A stretch of DNA of 64,000 nucleotides from positions 663,339-727,338 of the forward strand of contig NZ_FZNV01000002.1 in NCBI RefSeq assembly GCF_900188415.1, given 5' to 3'. The notes beneath the pieces are model-generated. The model did no database searches, was not told where the DNA came from, and was given only the letters and a program-made list of their open reading frames with translations. The stretch is from Maribacter sedimenticola. Lineage in GTDB: Bacteria > Bacteroidota > Bacteroidia > Flavobacteriales > Flavobacteriaceae. Positions 16,452 through 25,402 of the stretch are shown one piece after another. Positions within the stretch are counted from its first letter, which is position 1, and the number at the start of each line of letters is the position of its first letter. Made by a program: the position numbers and the translations under genes.

Positions 16452-17231
16452 TTAAACTTTAGTTTGTTTATGGATACTTCTTTTATTAGATGAAAAACTA
16501 TAATTCAACAACACGCTCCATGTAAAATCGTCATCGGGCAGAATTTGCGTTCTTAATCCTTTGTTTACTACACCTGTTAACGAAAAAGGACAATTCTTTT
16601 TTGCCAAGGTCAAAAACGCAGATGTATAGTATCCTGTTAATTTGTCTGATGTAAGATAATATACTTGGGGCGTAAAATTGATTACAAGCTGCTCTGAAAT
16701 TTGTATTTGATTAAAAGAGGTATTCAATACCAAGAAATTGGTTTGTTTGACTCCCGCATCAAAACCACGGCCATACAGATAATACATGCCTACCCCAATC
16801 TTATTTGTAATTTGATACCTAGGCACGATTTCCCCACCCAAGTACCTTCTAGACTCCAATAGTTCCTCTGTTGTTCCATTACGAATTACGGAAACCGTTC
16901 TAAAATTGACAGCAGGATGTGCACCTATTCTAAGTGAGAATTTATTTTTTTCAATCGCCTTGTATCGAAACCAAAAAAGCATGGTCCATGGTTTTGCATC
17001 CAATGAAAAGCGCATATCGGGTTCAAAACTTAACTTGTCCTTCCTAAATTTTAAATCGAACAACAAAGCCGGGTCACCTAATGAAAAAGAAGGCACCAAT
17101 GAAACGCCATTGTGGGTAATACTTGCCGTACCCCTAAAATCATGTAAAAATTTGTTGTCCCCAGCGTTATTATTTTGAGCACAAACCGTAAAACAAAAAA
17201 GACATAGGGTAATTGCTACTACGTTATTCAT
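16452..17231 (-). CDS. Outer-membrane beta-barrel-like protein of unknown function
   Basis: 259 residues with a Sec signal (VVAITLCLFCFTVCAQ). The mature part is a run of alternating amphipathic strands (FRGTASITHNGVSLVPSFS, LLFDLKFRKDKLSFEPDMRF, KFSLRIGAHPAVNF, NKIGVGMYYLYGRG) ending in WSVLLNYSFSS, as expected for a 10-12 strand outer-membrane barrel. No named family is recognised. It is the first gene of a three-gene unit with the two NTF2-like proteins and is divergent from the AraC gene at 17387. Confidence 0.65.
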   Translation of the reverse strand: MNNVVAITLCLFCFTVCAQNNNAGDNKFLHDFRGTASITHNGVSLVPSFSLGDPALLFDLKFRKDKLSFEPDMRFSLDAKPWTMLFWFRYKAIEKNKFSLRIGAHPAVNFRTVSVIRNGTTEELLESRRYLGGEIVPRYQITNKIGVGMYYLYGRGFDAGVKQTNFLVLNTSFNQIQISEQLVINFTPQVYYLTSDKLTGYYTSAFLTLAKKNCPFSLTGVVNKGLRTQILPDDDFTWSVLLNYSFSSNKRSIHKQTKV

Positions 17232-17386
17232 GGAAGTTACTTTAACTTTTGATACAAATTTAGGTTAAGAAAGAAGGCAGGGTAATACCCAAATAACGGA
17301 TGTTTATACCCTAATTACTGAATTTTAGATTTGGGTTTGATTACATGGTAATCAATACGTTATCTTTATTTTAAATATAAAGGGCC

Positions 17387-18301
17387 ATGAAGAATATTTT
17401 AGAAATTAAAACCATTGCAGATTATTTTAAACTGCGAAATTATGAAGTGTTGCACCCGTTGGTAGGTATCGTAGATTTTGATAAAGTAAACAAGGACGGA
17501 TACTCCAATAGGGCTTACGATGGTTTTCATTATGGGTGTTATGCCATTTTTTTAAAGGATGCCGTGGGTTGTAAAATAATGTACGGGGGTAATTCTTATG
17601 ATTATGATGAGGGTACTTTGGTTTTCATGGCACCTAACCAAACTATTGAATTTGGTGGGTACGACCCTAATTATGTACCAAAAGGCTATGCATTGCTATT
17701 TCACCCAGACCTATTATTGGGTACCGACTTGGCCAAAAAAATACAAGAGTTCAATTTCTTTGCCTATTCTAGCAATGAAGCTTTGCATTTATCGGCTAGA
17801 GAACGGAAAGTGATTTTAAGTTTATTGGATAAAATCCAGTTTGAATTGGAATTACCGATAGATAAACACAGTAAGAAACTGATCGTGACCAATATTGAGT
17901 TGTTTTTAGATTACTGCCTTCGTTTTTATGACCGTCAATTCATTACACGAGAAGTGGTTAACAAAGGAACCTTAGAAAAGTTCGATAATCTTCTTAGCGG
18001 TTATTTTTCATCGGATAAGCCAAAAACAAATGGATTACCATCGGTAGGATATTTTGCGGATCAACTGCATTTGTCTTCCAATTACTTTGGTGATTTGGTC
18101 AAAAAGGAAACCGGAAAATCAGCTCAAGAATATATACAGGGCAAACTTATTGAGGTTGCAAAGGAGAAAGTCTTTGACCCTAACAAAACCGTAAGTGAAA
18201 TAGCTTATGAATTGGGGTTTAAATATCCCCAACATTTTAGTCGCTTGTTTAAACAAAAAGTAGGGTATTCCCCCAAGGAGTTTAGGGCGTCCATTAATTA
18301 A
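17387..18301 (+). CDS. AraC-family transcriptional regulator
   Basis: 304 residues. The N-terminal 180 residues form a cupin-like sensor (YAIFLKDAVGCKIMYGG, TLVFMAPNQTIEFGGYD). The C-terminal 100 residues carry the two helix-turn-helix units: FADQLHLSSNYFGDLVKKETGKSAQEYI and VSEIAYELGFKYPQHFSRLFKQKVGYSPKEFR. It is divergent from the barrel/NTF2 operon (156 bp between starts) and is the likely regulator of that operon. The inducer is unknown. Confidence 0.92.
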   Translation: MKNILEIKTIADYFKLRNYEVLHPLVGIVDFDKVNKDGYSNRAYDGFHYGCYAIFLKDAVGCKIMYGGNSYDYDEGTLVFMAPNQTIEFGGYDPNYVPKGYALLFHPDLLLGTDLAKKIQEFNFFAYSSNEALHLSARERKVILSLLDKIQFELELPIDKHSKKLIVTNIELFLDYCLRFYDRQFITREVVNKGTLEKFDNLLSGYFSSDKPKTNGLPSVGYFADQLHLSSNYFGDLVKKETGKSAQEYIQGKLIEVAKEKVFDPNKTVSEIAYELGFKYPQHFSRLFKQKVGYSPKEFRASIN

Positions 18302-18355
18302 TAAATGTTCACTTTGACCAATTTTACTTTTGAAGTTTGCCGCTGTTAATTGGTT

Positions 18356-19693
18356 TTATTTAGGAATGGTAAAGAAAAAGGTACTACCCTCTCCTTCCTT
18401 GCTCTCTATCCAGATATTACCCTTGTAATAAGTGACAATTTTTTTGACAATGGAAAGTCCAATGCCCGAAGAAGAGCCTGTACTTTCCAATTTTGTAAAC
18501 ACCTTAAAAATACGGTCATAATATGTAGATTTGATACCTACCCCATTATCCTTGACATAAAATTCAAACTCATTATCCTTTTCTTCCATACCAATATTAA
18601 TTTTTCCTTGTGGCTTGTCGCTATAATCAATAGCGTTCTGAATAAGATTTTGAAATATCTGTTTAAACCTCCAGGTATTACCGTAAATGTGAGGTAGATT
18701 TTTTTGGACCTCAATTTTTATATGTTCTGGTACCATTAAAGTCTGAACAACTTCGTCCACAATAATGTTGAAATCAATATGTTTATCATCACTCTCCAAT
18801 CGGTCTATAGTGGAATAATTTAAAATACCCTTGATCAGAAAATCCATTTTTTCCACATTGAACATCACTTGATGCAAGGGCGCCATGGCACCTTCATCCA
18901 AAACTTCTTGATTATCGTCCATAAACCAACTGATCAAGGTACTTATGTTGATAAGCGGAGCTTTTAAATCGTGTGATACAACATGGGCATACTCGTTCAG
19001 TTCCTCGTTTTGGCGAGAAAGGTATTGCAATAGTTCCTCTTTCTTTTGTTCCTGTTCCTTAATACGCTCCTCATTTTCCTTACGTTGTATAACATTGACG
19101 AGCATGTTCGCAAAAACAAAGAGTATTTCCTTTTCAAGGTCGTTGTATTTATTGATTTTCCGCACAGAATCAAACCCAATAAAACCTATTAATTCTTTGT
19201 TTTTAATTTTAGGTATAGTAATTAGACTTTTAATTCCCTGTGGCTCTAAAACCGCACGTAGACCTAATTCCCCATCTTCTGGCAACTGACTTACATCTTC
19301 CACAAAAAATGCCTCACCGTTCTTATGAGCTTCAACCCATTGCGGAATAAAATCTATGGGAACGTTCTGTAGATTTTCAATTTCAGGTTCTATATCCTTG
19401 GCACACCATTCATAGGTGTTAGAAGTGGTATTGTTGACCAAATCATAGGAAAAAATATAACTTCTGTCAGATTCAACAAATTCCCCTATTTGTTGCAGCG
19501 ATTCGCGAATCAACTTATCAATATCCGATAAATCTGAATTGATATATGTGGTAGAGATACTGATCAATAACTCTTGAAAACGCAGTTGCCTTTCAATAAT
19601 GGAATCCTTCTCCAACGGATTTAAATTTGCAATTGAATTTTGCACTAGAGGCGAAACTTTACGTGTCTTGTCCATATTCGATGTATTATTCAA
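18356..19693 (-). CDS. Cytoplasmic GAF-domain sensor histidine kinase
   Basis: 445 residues with no transmembrane segment. A GAF domain covers about 35-205 (SLQQIGEFVESDRSYIF, IKSLITIPKIKNKELIGFIGFDS), a short coiled coil 205-235, and HisKA with the phospho-acceptor His241 in VVSHDLKAPL. The ATP-binding domain has the N box FQNLIQNAIDYS, G1 DNGVGI and G2 GSSSGIGLSIVKKIV. No response regulator is adjacent, so the partner is elsewhere. The gene faces the AraC gene tail to tail. Confidence 0.93.
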   Translation of the reverse strand: MNNTSNMDKTRKVSPLVQNSIANLNPLEKDSIIERQLRFQELLISISTTYINSDLSDIDKLIRESLQQIGEFVESDRSYIFSYDLVNNTTSNTYEWCAKDIEPEIENLQNVPIDFIPQWVEAHKNGEAFFVEDVSQLPEDGELGLRAVLEPQGIKSLITIPKIKNKELIGFIGFDSVRKINKYNDLEKEILFVFANMLVNVIQRKENEERIKEQEQKKEELLQYLSRQNEELNEYAHVVSHDLKAPLINISTLISWFMDDNQEVLDEGAMAPLHQVMFNVEKMDFLIKGILNYSTIDRLESDDKHIDFNIIVDEVVQTLMVPEHIKIEVQKNLPHIYGNTWRFKQIFQNLIQNAIDYSDKPQGKINIGMEEKDNEFEFYVKDNGVGIKSTYYDRIFKVFTKLESTGSSSGIGLSIVKKIVTYYKGNIWIESKEGEGSTFFFTIPK

Positions 19694-19889
19694 CTACTAA
19701 GATTTACAACGTTAAATGTGAGAAACATTTTTAAAATGCATAGGTAAACCTTAATACATACTTTAAAAATAGTGTTTTTTAAAAACTTATATGACATAAA
19801 GTAATTCAATCTCCCATACTGGAGAATCTAATGACAGCTATTACGATTTCGGTATATTTGATTAGGTGCAATTTCCCTAAAATAAATAA

Positions 19890-20897
19890 TTACTGCCCAC
19901 TGTTAAGCTCCTGCATGATTTCGGCAAAAAGCTCATAGGAGCGTATTTTAGCGTTAATGTCGTAAATATTGGTAACGGCAATAAGCTCATCTACCTGGCT
20001 TTGCTTTAAAAATTCCTGCACCTGGTTTTTAACCGTCTCTTTACTACCTACAAAGGAGTATTTAAGCATTTGGTGAACTTGAGGATTTTGAACGATATCC
20101 CTTAACTCATCGGTCATTTCAGTAGGTGGTTGCACAAAATCACGCTTACCGGTAAAAATACCAACGATCATGCGTATCAACGATGTATATAGACGTTCCG
20201 CCTCTTCATCGGTATCTGCAATGATACAGTTTATTCCGGCTATCATGTATGGTTGCGCTAATTCTTTGGAAGGCTGAAATTCCGTGCGATAGATTTCCAT
20301 GGCATTCCATAAATGTGTTGTTGCAAAATGGCTGGCAAAAGCATACGGAAGTCCTTTATGGGCCGCTAAATGCGCACTGTCCGTACTAGAACCCAAAATA
20401 TAGATAGGGACATGTGTGCCTTCTGCCACTGTAGCACGTATTTTAGCATTCGCATTCTCCTTAGAGAAATAAGTCTGAATTTTTTGCAGTTCCGTTGGAA
20501 AGGATTGTGCCGCCTGCATAAAATCTGTACGGATGGCCATTGCGGTTTCCCTATCCGTTCCCGGTGCCCTGCCCAGTCCCAAATCTATTCGGTTGGGATA
20601 AAGCGAAGCCAACGTGCCAAACTGTTCCGCAACGATCAATGGAGAATGGTTGGGCAGCATGATTCCTCCAGATCCCACGCGTATGGTTTTGGTCCCCTGG
20701 GCAATATACCCTATTAAAATAGAGGTAGCACTACTCCCAATATTTGGGGAATTGTGATGCTCTGCCAACCAATAACGCGAATACCCATAACGTTCTGCAT
20801 GTTGCGCCAATTTTAGACTGTTGTCAAATGTCTGCTGCAGTGTAAGGTCTTTGGATACTAATGCAAGATCTAAGATGGAATATGTAGTTTTTTTCAT
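19890..20897 (-). CDS. Luciferase-like flavin-dependent monooxygenase (LLM class, MsnO8-like)
   Basis: 335 residues with the bacterial luciferase-type TIM barrel. Recognisable segments are SILDLALVSKDLT at the N terminus, YWLAEHHNSPNIGSSATSILIG, RVGSGGIMLPNHSPLIVAEQFGTLASLYPNRIDLGLGRAPG, and a late IVGIFTGKRDFVQP loop. The order matches the MsnO8 subgroup of LLM oxidoreductases, which use reduced FMN and O2; the substrate is unknown. Single gene. An 11-bp inverted repeat lies just upstream (20926-20991). Confidence 0.88.
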   Translation of the reverse strand: MKKTTYSILDLALVSKDLTLQQTFDNSLKLAQHAERYGYSRYWLAEHHNSPNIGSSATSILIGYIAQGTKTIRVGSGGIMLPNHSPLIVAEQFGTLASLYPNRIDLGLGRAPGTDRETAMAIRTDFMQAAQSFPTELQKIQTYFSKENANAKIRATVAEGTHVPIYILGSSTDSAHLAAHKGLPYAFASHFATTHLWNAMEIYRTEFQPSKELAQPYMIAGINCIIADTDEEAERLYTSLIRMIVGIFTGKRDFVQPPTEMTDELRDIVQNPQVHQMLKYSFVGSKETVKNQVQEFLKQSQVDELIAVTNIYDINAKIRSYELFAEIMQELNSGQ

Positions 20898-21271
20898 TTT
20901 TTAAATTCTGTACCATTTGTAAATATTCACTTTTAAAGTCCGGTGCTAAGCATTGTTCACCCTACATTTTATCCTTGGGTTAAAAGTGAACGATGCAATT
21001 TGTCGTCCACAATGTTTAAACCTTACAAGAGGTAATCACATAAATGCAGTTGGTAATTATGATGCTCTTTAGGACAATTATCCAATAATATTTGATACAG
21101 TTAGTATGGATTAATAGATAGGTGTATTTATAACACTTTTATTATATTTGATAAGTGCCGATTGTTATATTTAAATAAAATTTGCTAACGTTTCAAAGCA
21201 TTTCAAAAATACTATTCGTGCCAATTAACAATCACTAGTTATTCAGTAAAGAACCCGTTTAAACAAATATT
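20898..21271. other. Divergent intergenic region, regulatory
   Basis: 374 bp with no gene. On the left, ttcacttttaa (20926-20936) and ttaaaagtgaa (20980-20990) form an 11-bp inverted repeat with a 43-bp spacer, 30-95 bp upstream of the LLM oxidoreductase start. On the right, a TAtaTTTG octamer at 21143-21150 is a candidate -7 element for the GH127 gene, leaving a long (about 115 nt) leader. Confidence 0.5.
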
Positions 21272-23290
21272 ATGTCAAGGTTGCTCAAGTTTACTTTAAT
21301 TTTTGTGGTGGCTTATACGCCACTATGCTCACAGAATAATGGTTTGGTGGCCAATAAAAACAGTCCATACACACGATTAAAGAGTGTTGATCTTGATGAC
21401 GTTCAATGGACAGGTGGGTTTTGGAAGGAACAATTTATGATAGAAACCGAACATACCCTTCCCTATATGTGGGATCTCTACAGGAACGATTCCATTACCC
21501 ACGCGTATGCCAATTTTAGGATTGCGGCCGGTATAGAAAAAGGAAAGCATAGTGGCCCGTCCTTTCATGATGGTGATTTCTATAAAATATTGGAAGGCAT
21601 GGCAGCCGCATTTGCCATAACAAAAGATGAACGTTTAGATCGTCAAATGGATGAAGCAATTGCATTATTGGCAAAGGCACAGCGATCAGACGGTTATTTA
21701 AATACACCGGTATTGATAGAACAACGATGGGGCACATTAGGTCCGGAAGAACTTCAAAAACAATTGGGTTTTGAAAAATATAATATGGGACATCTAATGA
21801 CCGCCGCATGTGTTCATTATCGTGCAACGGGCAAAAGTAATTTTTTGGATGTAGCTAAGGGCGTGGCCGAATTTTTATATGACTTTTATAAAAAAGCATC
21901 ACCGGAATTGGCCAGAAATGCCATTTGTCCGTCTCATTATATGGGTATAATAGAAATGTACAGAACGGTAAAGGACCCTCGTTATTTGGAACTGGCCAAT
22001 AATCTAATCGATATAAGGGGTACTACGGAAGATGGTACCGATGATAACCAGGACAGAATACCATTTAGGGAACAGACCACCGCAATGGGTCACGCGGTAA
22101 GGGCCAATTATTTATATGCAGGTATTGCAGATTTATATGCGGAAACCGGGGAAGCCAAACTAATGGAGAATCTTGAATCCATTTGGGAAGATGTTGCGTA
22201 TCGTAAAATGTACATTACCGGAGGCTGTGGTTCCTTGTATGACGGAGTATCACCGGATGGTACGGTATACAATCCTTCACAAATTCAAAAAATACACCAA
22301 GCCTACGGGAGACCCTATCAGTTGCCCAACGCCACTGCACATACTGAAACCTGTGCCAATATAGGAAATGTTCTATGGAACTATAGAATGTTACAGTTAA
22401 CCGCAGCGGTCAAATATGCGGACGTTATGGAATTGGCGTTGTACAATAGTGTACTTTCCGGAATTAGTTTAAAGGGAAAGGAATTCTGTTATAACAACCC
22501 GTTGAATGTCTCTACCAAAATGCCTTTTGAACAACGTTGGGGCTCTAAGCGCGAAGGGTATATATCACTATCCAATTGTTGCGCACCTAATGTAACGCGT
22601 ACGCTGGCCCAGGTGAGCAATTATGCCTATAGCGTATCTTCAGAAGGCCTATATATTCATTTGTATGGAAGTAACAATCTGGATACTATAATTTTAACAA
22701 ATGAATCCTTAGTCTTGGAGCAACAAAGCAAATACCCTTGGGACGGTAAAATTGTTATAAAGATCCTTAACGCACCAAAGGGCGATTATCCTATTCATTT
22801 TAGGATACCTGGATGGAGCAATGAGGCAACCATAGTGTATAATTATAAAGAAAGGTTACCCGTTTCAGCACCTGGTACATATACGAAAGTTTCTATGTCA
22901 TGGAAAAAGGGAGATATAATTGAATTGAACTTGCCCATGCCGGTTCAATTAATGATGGCCAACCCTTTGGTTGAAGAGACCAAAAATCAAATAGCTGTTA
23001 AGCGGGGCCCATTGGTATACTGTTTGGAAACCGATGATGTTATGGAACAAGTGGATATCAACACCCTGGCATTGGATATAAAATCTGAATTTGAGCTTAA
23101 GGAATTTACAGTTGATCAGAGAAAGATTCTGGGCATTAAGGCTAAGGCCAATATACAATCTGGCAATTGGGACAATAGGTTGTACAAGCCGCTCTCCTTA
23201 CATGATAGAAAAGTAGATATCATGTTAATACCATACTTTGCTTGGGGCAACCGCTTGCAACGGGAAATGACGGTATGGATGCCCTATTAA
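21272..23290 (+). CDS. Exported GH127-family glycoside hydrolase (beta-L-arabinofuranosidase-like)
   Basis: 672 residues with a Sec signal (RLLKFTLIFVVAYTPLCSQ). The body is the (alpha/alpha)6 barrel of the former DUF1680 family: VDLDDVQWTGGFWKEQ, GPSFHDGDFYKILEGMAAAFA, YNMGHLMTAACVHYRATG. The zinc/cysteine site typical of GH127 is present: Glu359 and Cys361 (AHTETCANIG), Cys436 and Cys437 (SNCCAPN). The residue that aligns with the acid/base Glu of the characterised arabinofuranosidase appears to be Gln343 (HQAYGRPYQLPN), a feature of a subgroup. It acts on plant or algal side-chain sugars by inference. Standing alone, it is not in a polysaccharide utilisation locus. Confidence 0.85.
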   Translation: MSRLLKFTLIFVVAYTPLCSQNNGLVANKNSPYTRLKSVDLDDVQWTGGFWKEQFMIETEHTLPYMWDLYRNDSITHAYANFRIAAGIEKGKHSGPSFHDGDFYKILEGMAAAFAITKDERLDRQMDEAIALLAKAQRSDGYLNTPVLIEQRWGTLGPEELQKQLGFEKYNMGHLMTAACVHYRATGKSNFLDVAKGVAEFLYDFYKKASPELARNAICPSHYMGIIEMYRTVKDPRYLELANNLIDIRGTTEDGTDDNQDRIPFREQTTAMGHAVRANYLYAGIADLYAETGEAKLMENLESIWEDVAYRKMYITGGCGSLYDGVSPDGTVYNPSQIQKIHQAYGRPYQLPNATAHTETCANIGNVLWNYRMLQLTAAVKYADVMELALYNSVLSGISLKGKEFCYNNPLNVSTKMPFEQRWGSKREGYISLSNCCAPNVTRTLAQVSNYAYSVSSEGLYIHLYGSNNLDTIILTNESLVLEQQSKYPWDGKIVIKILNAPKGDYPIHFRIPGWSNEATIVYNYKERLPVSAPGTYTKVSMSWKKGDIIELNLPMPVQLMMANPLVEETKNQIAVKRGPLVYCLETDDVMEQVDINTLALDIKSEFELKEFTVDQRKILGIKAKANIQSGNWDNRLYKPLSLHDRKVDIMLIPYFAWGNRLQREMTVWMPY

Positions 23291-23309
23291 AACATTGTTG
23301 ATTGTTTTA

Positions 23310-24524
23310 TCATGCTGTGTTCTCCCAAGTTCGCCACCTATCCATACCTGTTTTGTATTGTTTATCTCCTTCAATGCACAGCAGATCATTATTTCGTTCA
23401 ACCTTAAATTCTATAGGTTGATTATAGATATGTCCGTTTTTCCAGGCTTCGTAACATTCCAATAAAGTAAGTACTTCCTCATCTTTGGTCACATCCATAT
23501 CCAATTGATATAGTTTTTCAATAAGGGGGATTACCTCTGTTGGTGTTTGCTGGTCAAAATGAATCAAAGGGGATAAACGTATCATGTTATCTTTTGGCGT
23601 TTGCCCAGTAGTTGCCCTTAAGAACATCATGGCAATATAATTAGCAGTATCGGGCGGTTGATATAAAATTGTCTTTGCCTGATTGAATACGGTAGCTTGG
23701 AAAAACTTTAATTGATGTCCCAGTTTAAAAAAATGTAGTTTTTTTCTCCTGAATTGCTGGGCCGTTTGTTTCCAATTCCAAAATTTGGTCTTGTCATGAA
23801 GGGACATTAAGCTATTGCTGGTCCCTAGGGAAACCACCCTTATATTTTTTAGTTCAATTCCCAATTTGTAGGCTTCAATAATACCGGATAATACTGGATT
23901 ATTGAATCCGCCCAATGCACCATCCCACAGCTCATAAAATATCTCACTGTCCTTGGCCTTAAACCTGGCAGGAAAATCAAAATATTGTACCGGTGCGTTA
24001 GATGAGCCGTTAATGGCTTGGGTAAGCCTGACCGAATCATGGCCGTGTTCGCCGCCTATATAGGATTTAAAAAATTTTGCACGGTTGTTCAATGCGTCAT
24101 AGGTGCATACTACCAATTTTAGGGACGCTTTGCCAATGGCCAAAGGCAATTCCGACATCTGCAACTTATCAATATTCGGAAATAGGTGTTCAAAAGCTTC
24201 CTTTTTCTTTTTTGAACTGTATTTAGGTCCAAATCCTATACCAATTAAGCGTAGATAATCTACCGGAAAAAAGCGGTCTGCAAATGTGTTTTTATGAAAA
24301 ATGAGCGTTCTGTTCTCTTTTAACTTGAAAAGTGCAATGGCTTCATTTAGCGTATAATTTTCGGCTAAAGCGGCAAGGACTATACTGCCGCCGGAATTGG
24401 CAATAACCAAATCAAATTTCTGTAAAAGATCATGTCCTTTAATATTACCGTAGCGGTCTTTTAAGGTCAACAGTTGAATTATTGCCCAACTTCCACCGCC
24501 GTCTAGGGATAAGATTTTAAACAT
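23310..24524 (-). CDS. Patatin-like phospholipase
   Basis: 404 residues from the ATG at 24524, which starts FKILSLDGGGSW; an upstream ATG at 24569 adds 15 unrelated residues. The oxyanion-hole loop is LDGGG. The nucleophile segment is VIANSGGSIV, with the first Gly of GxSxG replaced by Ala. The catalytic Asp is in LWDGALGGFNNP. These give the Ser-Asp dyad of patatins. No signal peptide, so it should be cytoplasmic. It converges on the GH127 gene with 19 bp between stops. Lipid substrate unknown. Confidence 0.87.
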   Translation of the reverse strand: MFKILSLDGGGSWAIIQLLTLKDRYGNIKGHDLLQKFDLVIANSGGSIVLAALAENYTLNEAIALFKLKENRTLIFHKNTFADRFFPVDYLRLIGIGFGPKYSSKKKKEAFEHLFPNIDKLQMSELPLAIGKASLKLVVCTYDALNNRAKFFKSYIGGEHGHDSVRLTQAINGSSNAPVQYFDFPARFKAKDSEIFYELWDGALGGFNNPVLSGIIEAYKLGIELKNIRVVSLGTSNSLMSLHDKTKFWNWKQTAQQFRRKKLHFFKLGHQLKFFQATVFNQAKTILYQPPDTANYIAMMFLRATTGQTPKDNMIRLSPLIHFDQQTPTEVIPLIEKLYQLDMDVTKDEEVLTLLECYEAWKNGHIYNQPIEFKVERNNDLLCIEGDKQYKTGMDRWRTWENTA

Positions 24525-24771
24525 TTTTAATAATGTATTAAAGCCCATTTGATGATGGCACTTGATCAAAACGATAAAGGAGGGGGAACTACCTTGATTG
24601 TATGCATTAAATTTAACGATAGCATTTTAAAAACCATTATAGAAGAACCTTAGAATATATGAGGAAGTATTGTTTTTTCGATGAATGGTCACTTTTTAAT
24701 TGAACTTCATATAAAAATCTACCCCCCCCCTACCGAATATGATTGAATATAAAGTTGTGTTAATAAAAAAG

Positions 24772-24785
24772 AATGAACGTTCATT
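24772..24785. promoter_or_regulatory. Palindromic operator AATGAACGTTCATT (probable TetR site 1)
   Basis: A perfect 14-bp palindrome, 31 bp before the TetR start and immediately upstream of the -7 element tatatttg (24791-24798). The identical 14-mer lies at 38975-38988 before the oxidoreductase gene at 39131, so it is probably the binding site of this TetR protein. Confidence 0.78.
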
Positions 24786-24790
24786 TTTAA

Positions 24791-24798
24791 TATATTTG
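24791..24798 (+). promoter_or_regulatory. -7 promoter element of the TetR operon
   Basis: tatatttg fits TAnnTTTG and lies 5 bp after the palindromic operator, so repressor binding would block this promoter. Confidence 0.55.
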
Positions 24799-24816
24799 TA
24801 ATCTAGTTTAGGAATT

Positions 24817-25401
24817 ATGGCAGCACTTCAGAAAAGTATCGATAAAAGAAATGCACTTATAGAGGCAACAATTGAACTGGTTAACAATGACGGTTTTCAT
24901 GCTACTCCAATGAGCAAGATTGCTAAAATGGCCAATGTATCTCCAGCTACGATCTATCTTTATTTTGATAATAAGCAGGACTTGGTGAACAAAACTTATA
25001 TTGAGGTAAAATCTAGATATACCGCGTATGCCTTTGAAACATATAGGGAAACTATGTCCGTCGAAGAAGGATTTGAGGTTATTTGGAAACGTATTGCAGA
25101 TTTTAAGTTAAAGGAAGTCGCCGATGCCATGTTCTTGGCACAGTGCGATAATACCCCCATGATCGATGAACCCAGTAGACGTGAAGGCATTAAGCACTTA
25201 CAACCTCTATTGGACCTATGGGCACGTGGTAAGGCTGAAGGTATCATCAAACCTATTTCAGATTATCTACTATACGCTTATTCCATTAATCCGTTATCGT
25301 TCTTAATGCTTGTTGAAAATAGAGGAGCTATCAAAATTGGGCCCCAAGAGCTAGAGGAAGCTTTTCAAGCAGCGTGGAGCAGTATCAAAATCAATCGATA
25401 A
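24817..25401 (+). CDS. TetR/AcrR-family transcriptional repressor
   Basis: 194 residues. The N-terminal HTH is typical: ALIEATIELVNNDGFHATPMSKIAKMANVSPATIYLYFDNKQDLVNKTYIEV (residues about 13-64). The C-terminal ligand domain is helical with no recognised subgroup. It heads an operon with an NAD(P)-binding protein (1 bp gap), a nitroreductase (9 bp) and an iron alcohol dehydrogenase (32 bp). The shared palindrome before its own promoter and before the 39131 gene suggests autoregulation and control of both operons. The inducer may be an electrophile or aldehyde, by inference from the target genes. Confidence 0.93.
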   Translation: MAALQKSIDKRNALIEATIELVNNDGFHATPMSKIAKMANVSPATIYLYFDNKQDLVNKTYIEVKSRYTAYAFETYRETMSVEEGFEVIWKRIADFKLKEVADAMFLAQCDNTPMIDEPSRREGIKHLQPLLDLWARGKAEGIIKPISDYLLYAYSINPLSFLMLVENRGAIKIGPQELEEAFQAAWSSIKINR

Positions 25402-25402
25402 A

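Noticed and set aside
24722-24730. Run of nine C before the TetR operon
   Set aside because: A homopolymer outside any coding frame; could be a sequencing artefact or phase-variable tract, but no frame or promoter depends on it visibly.
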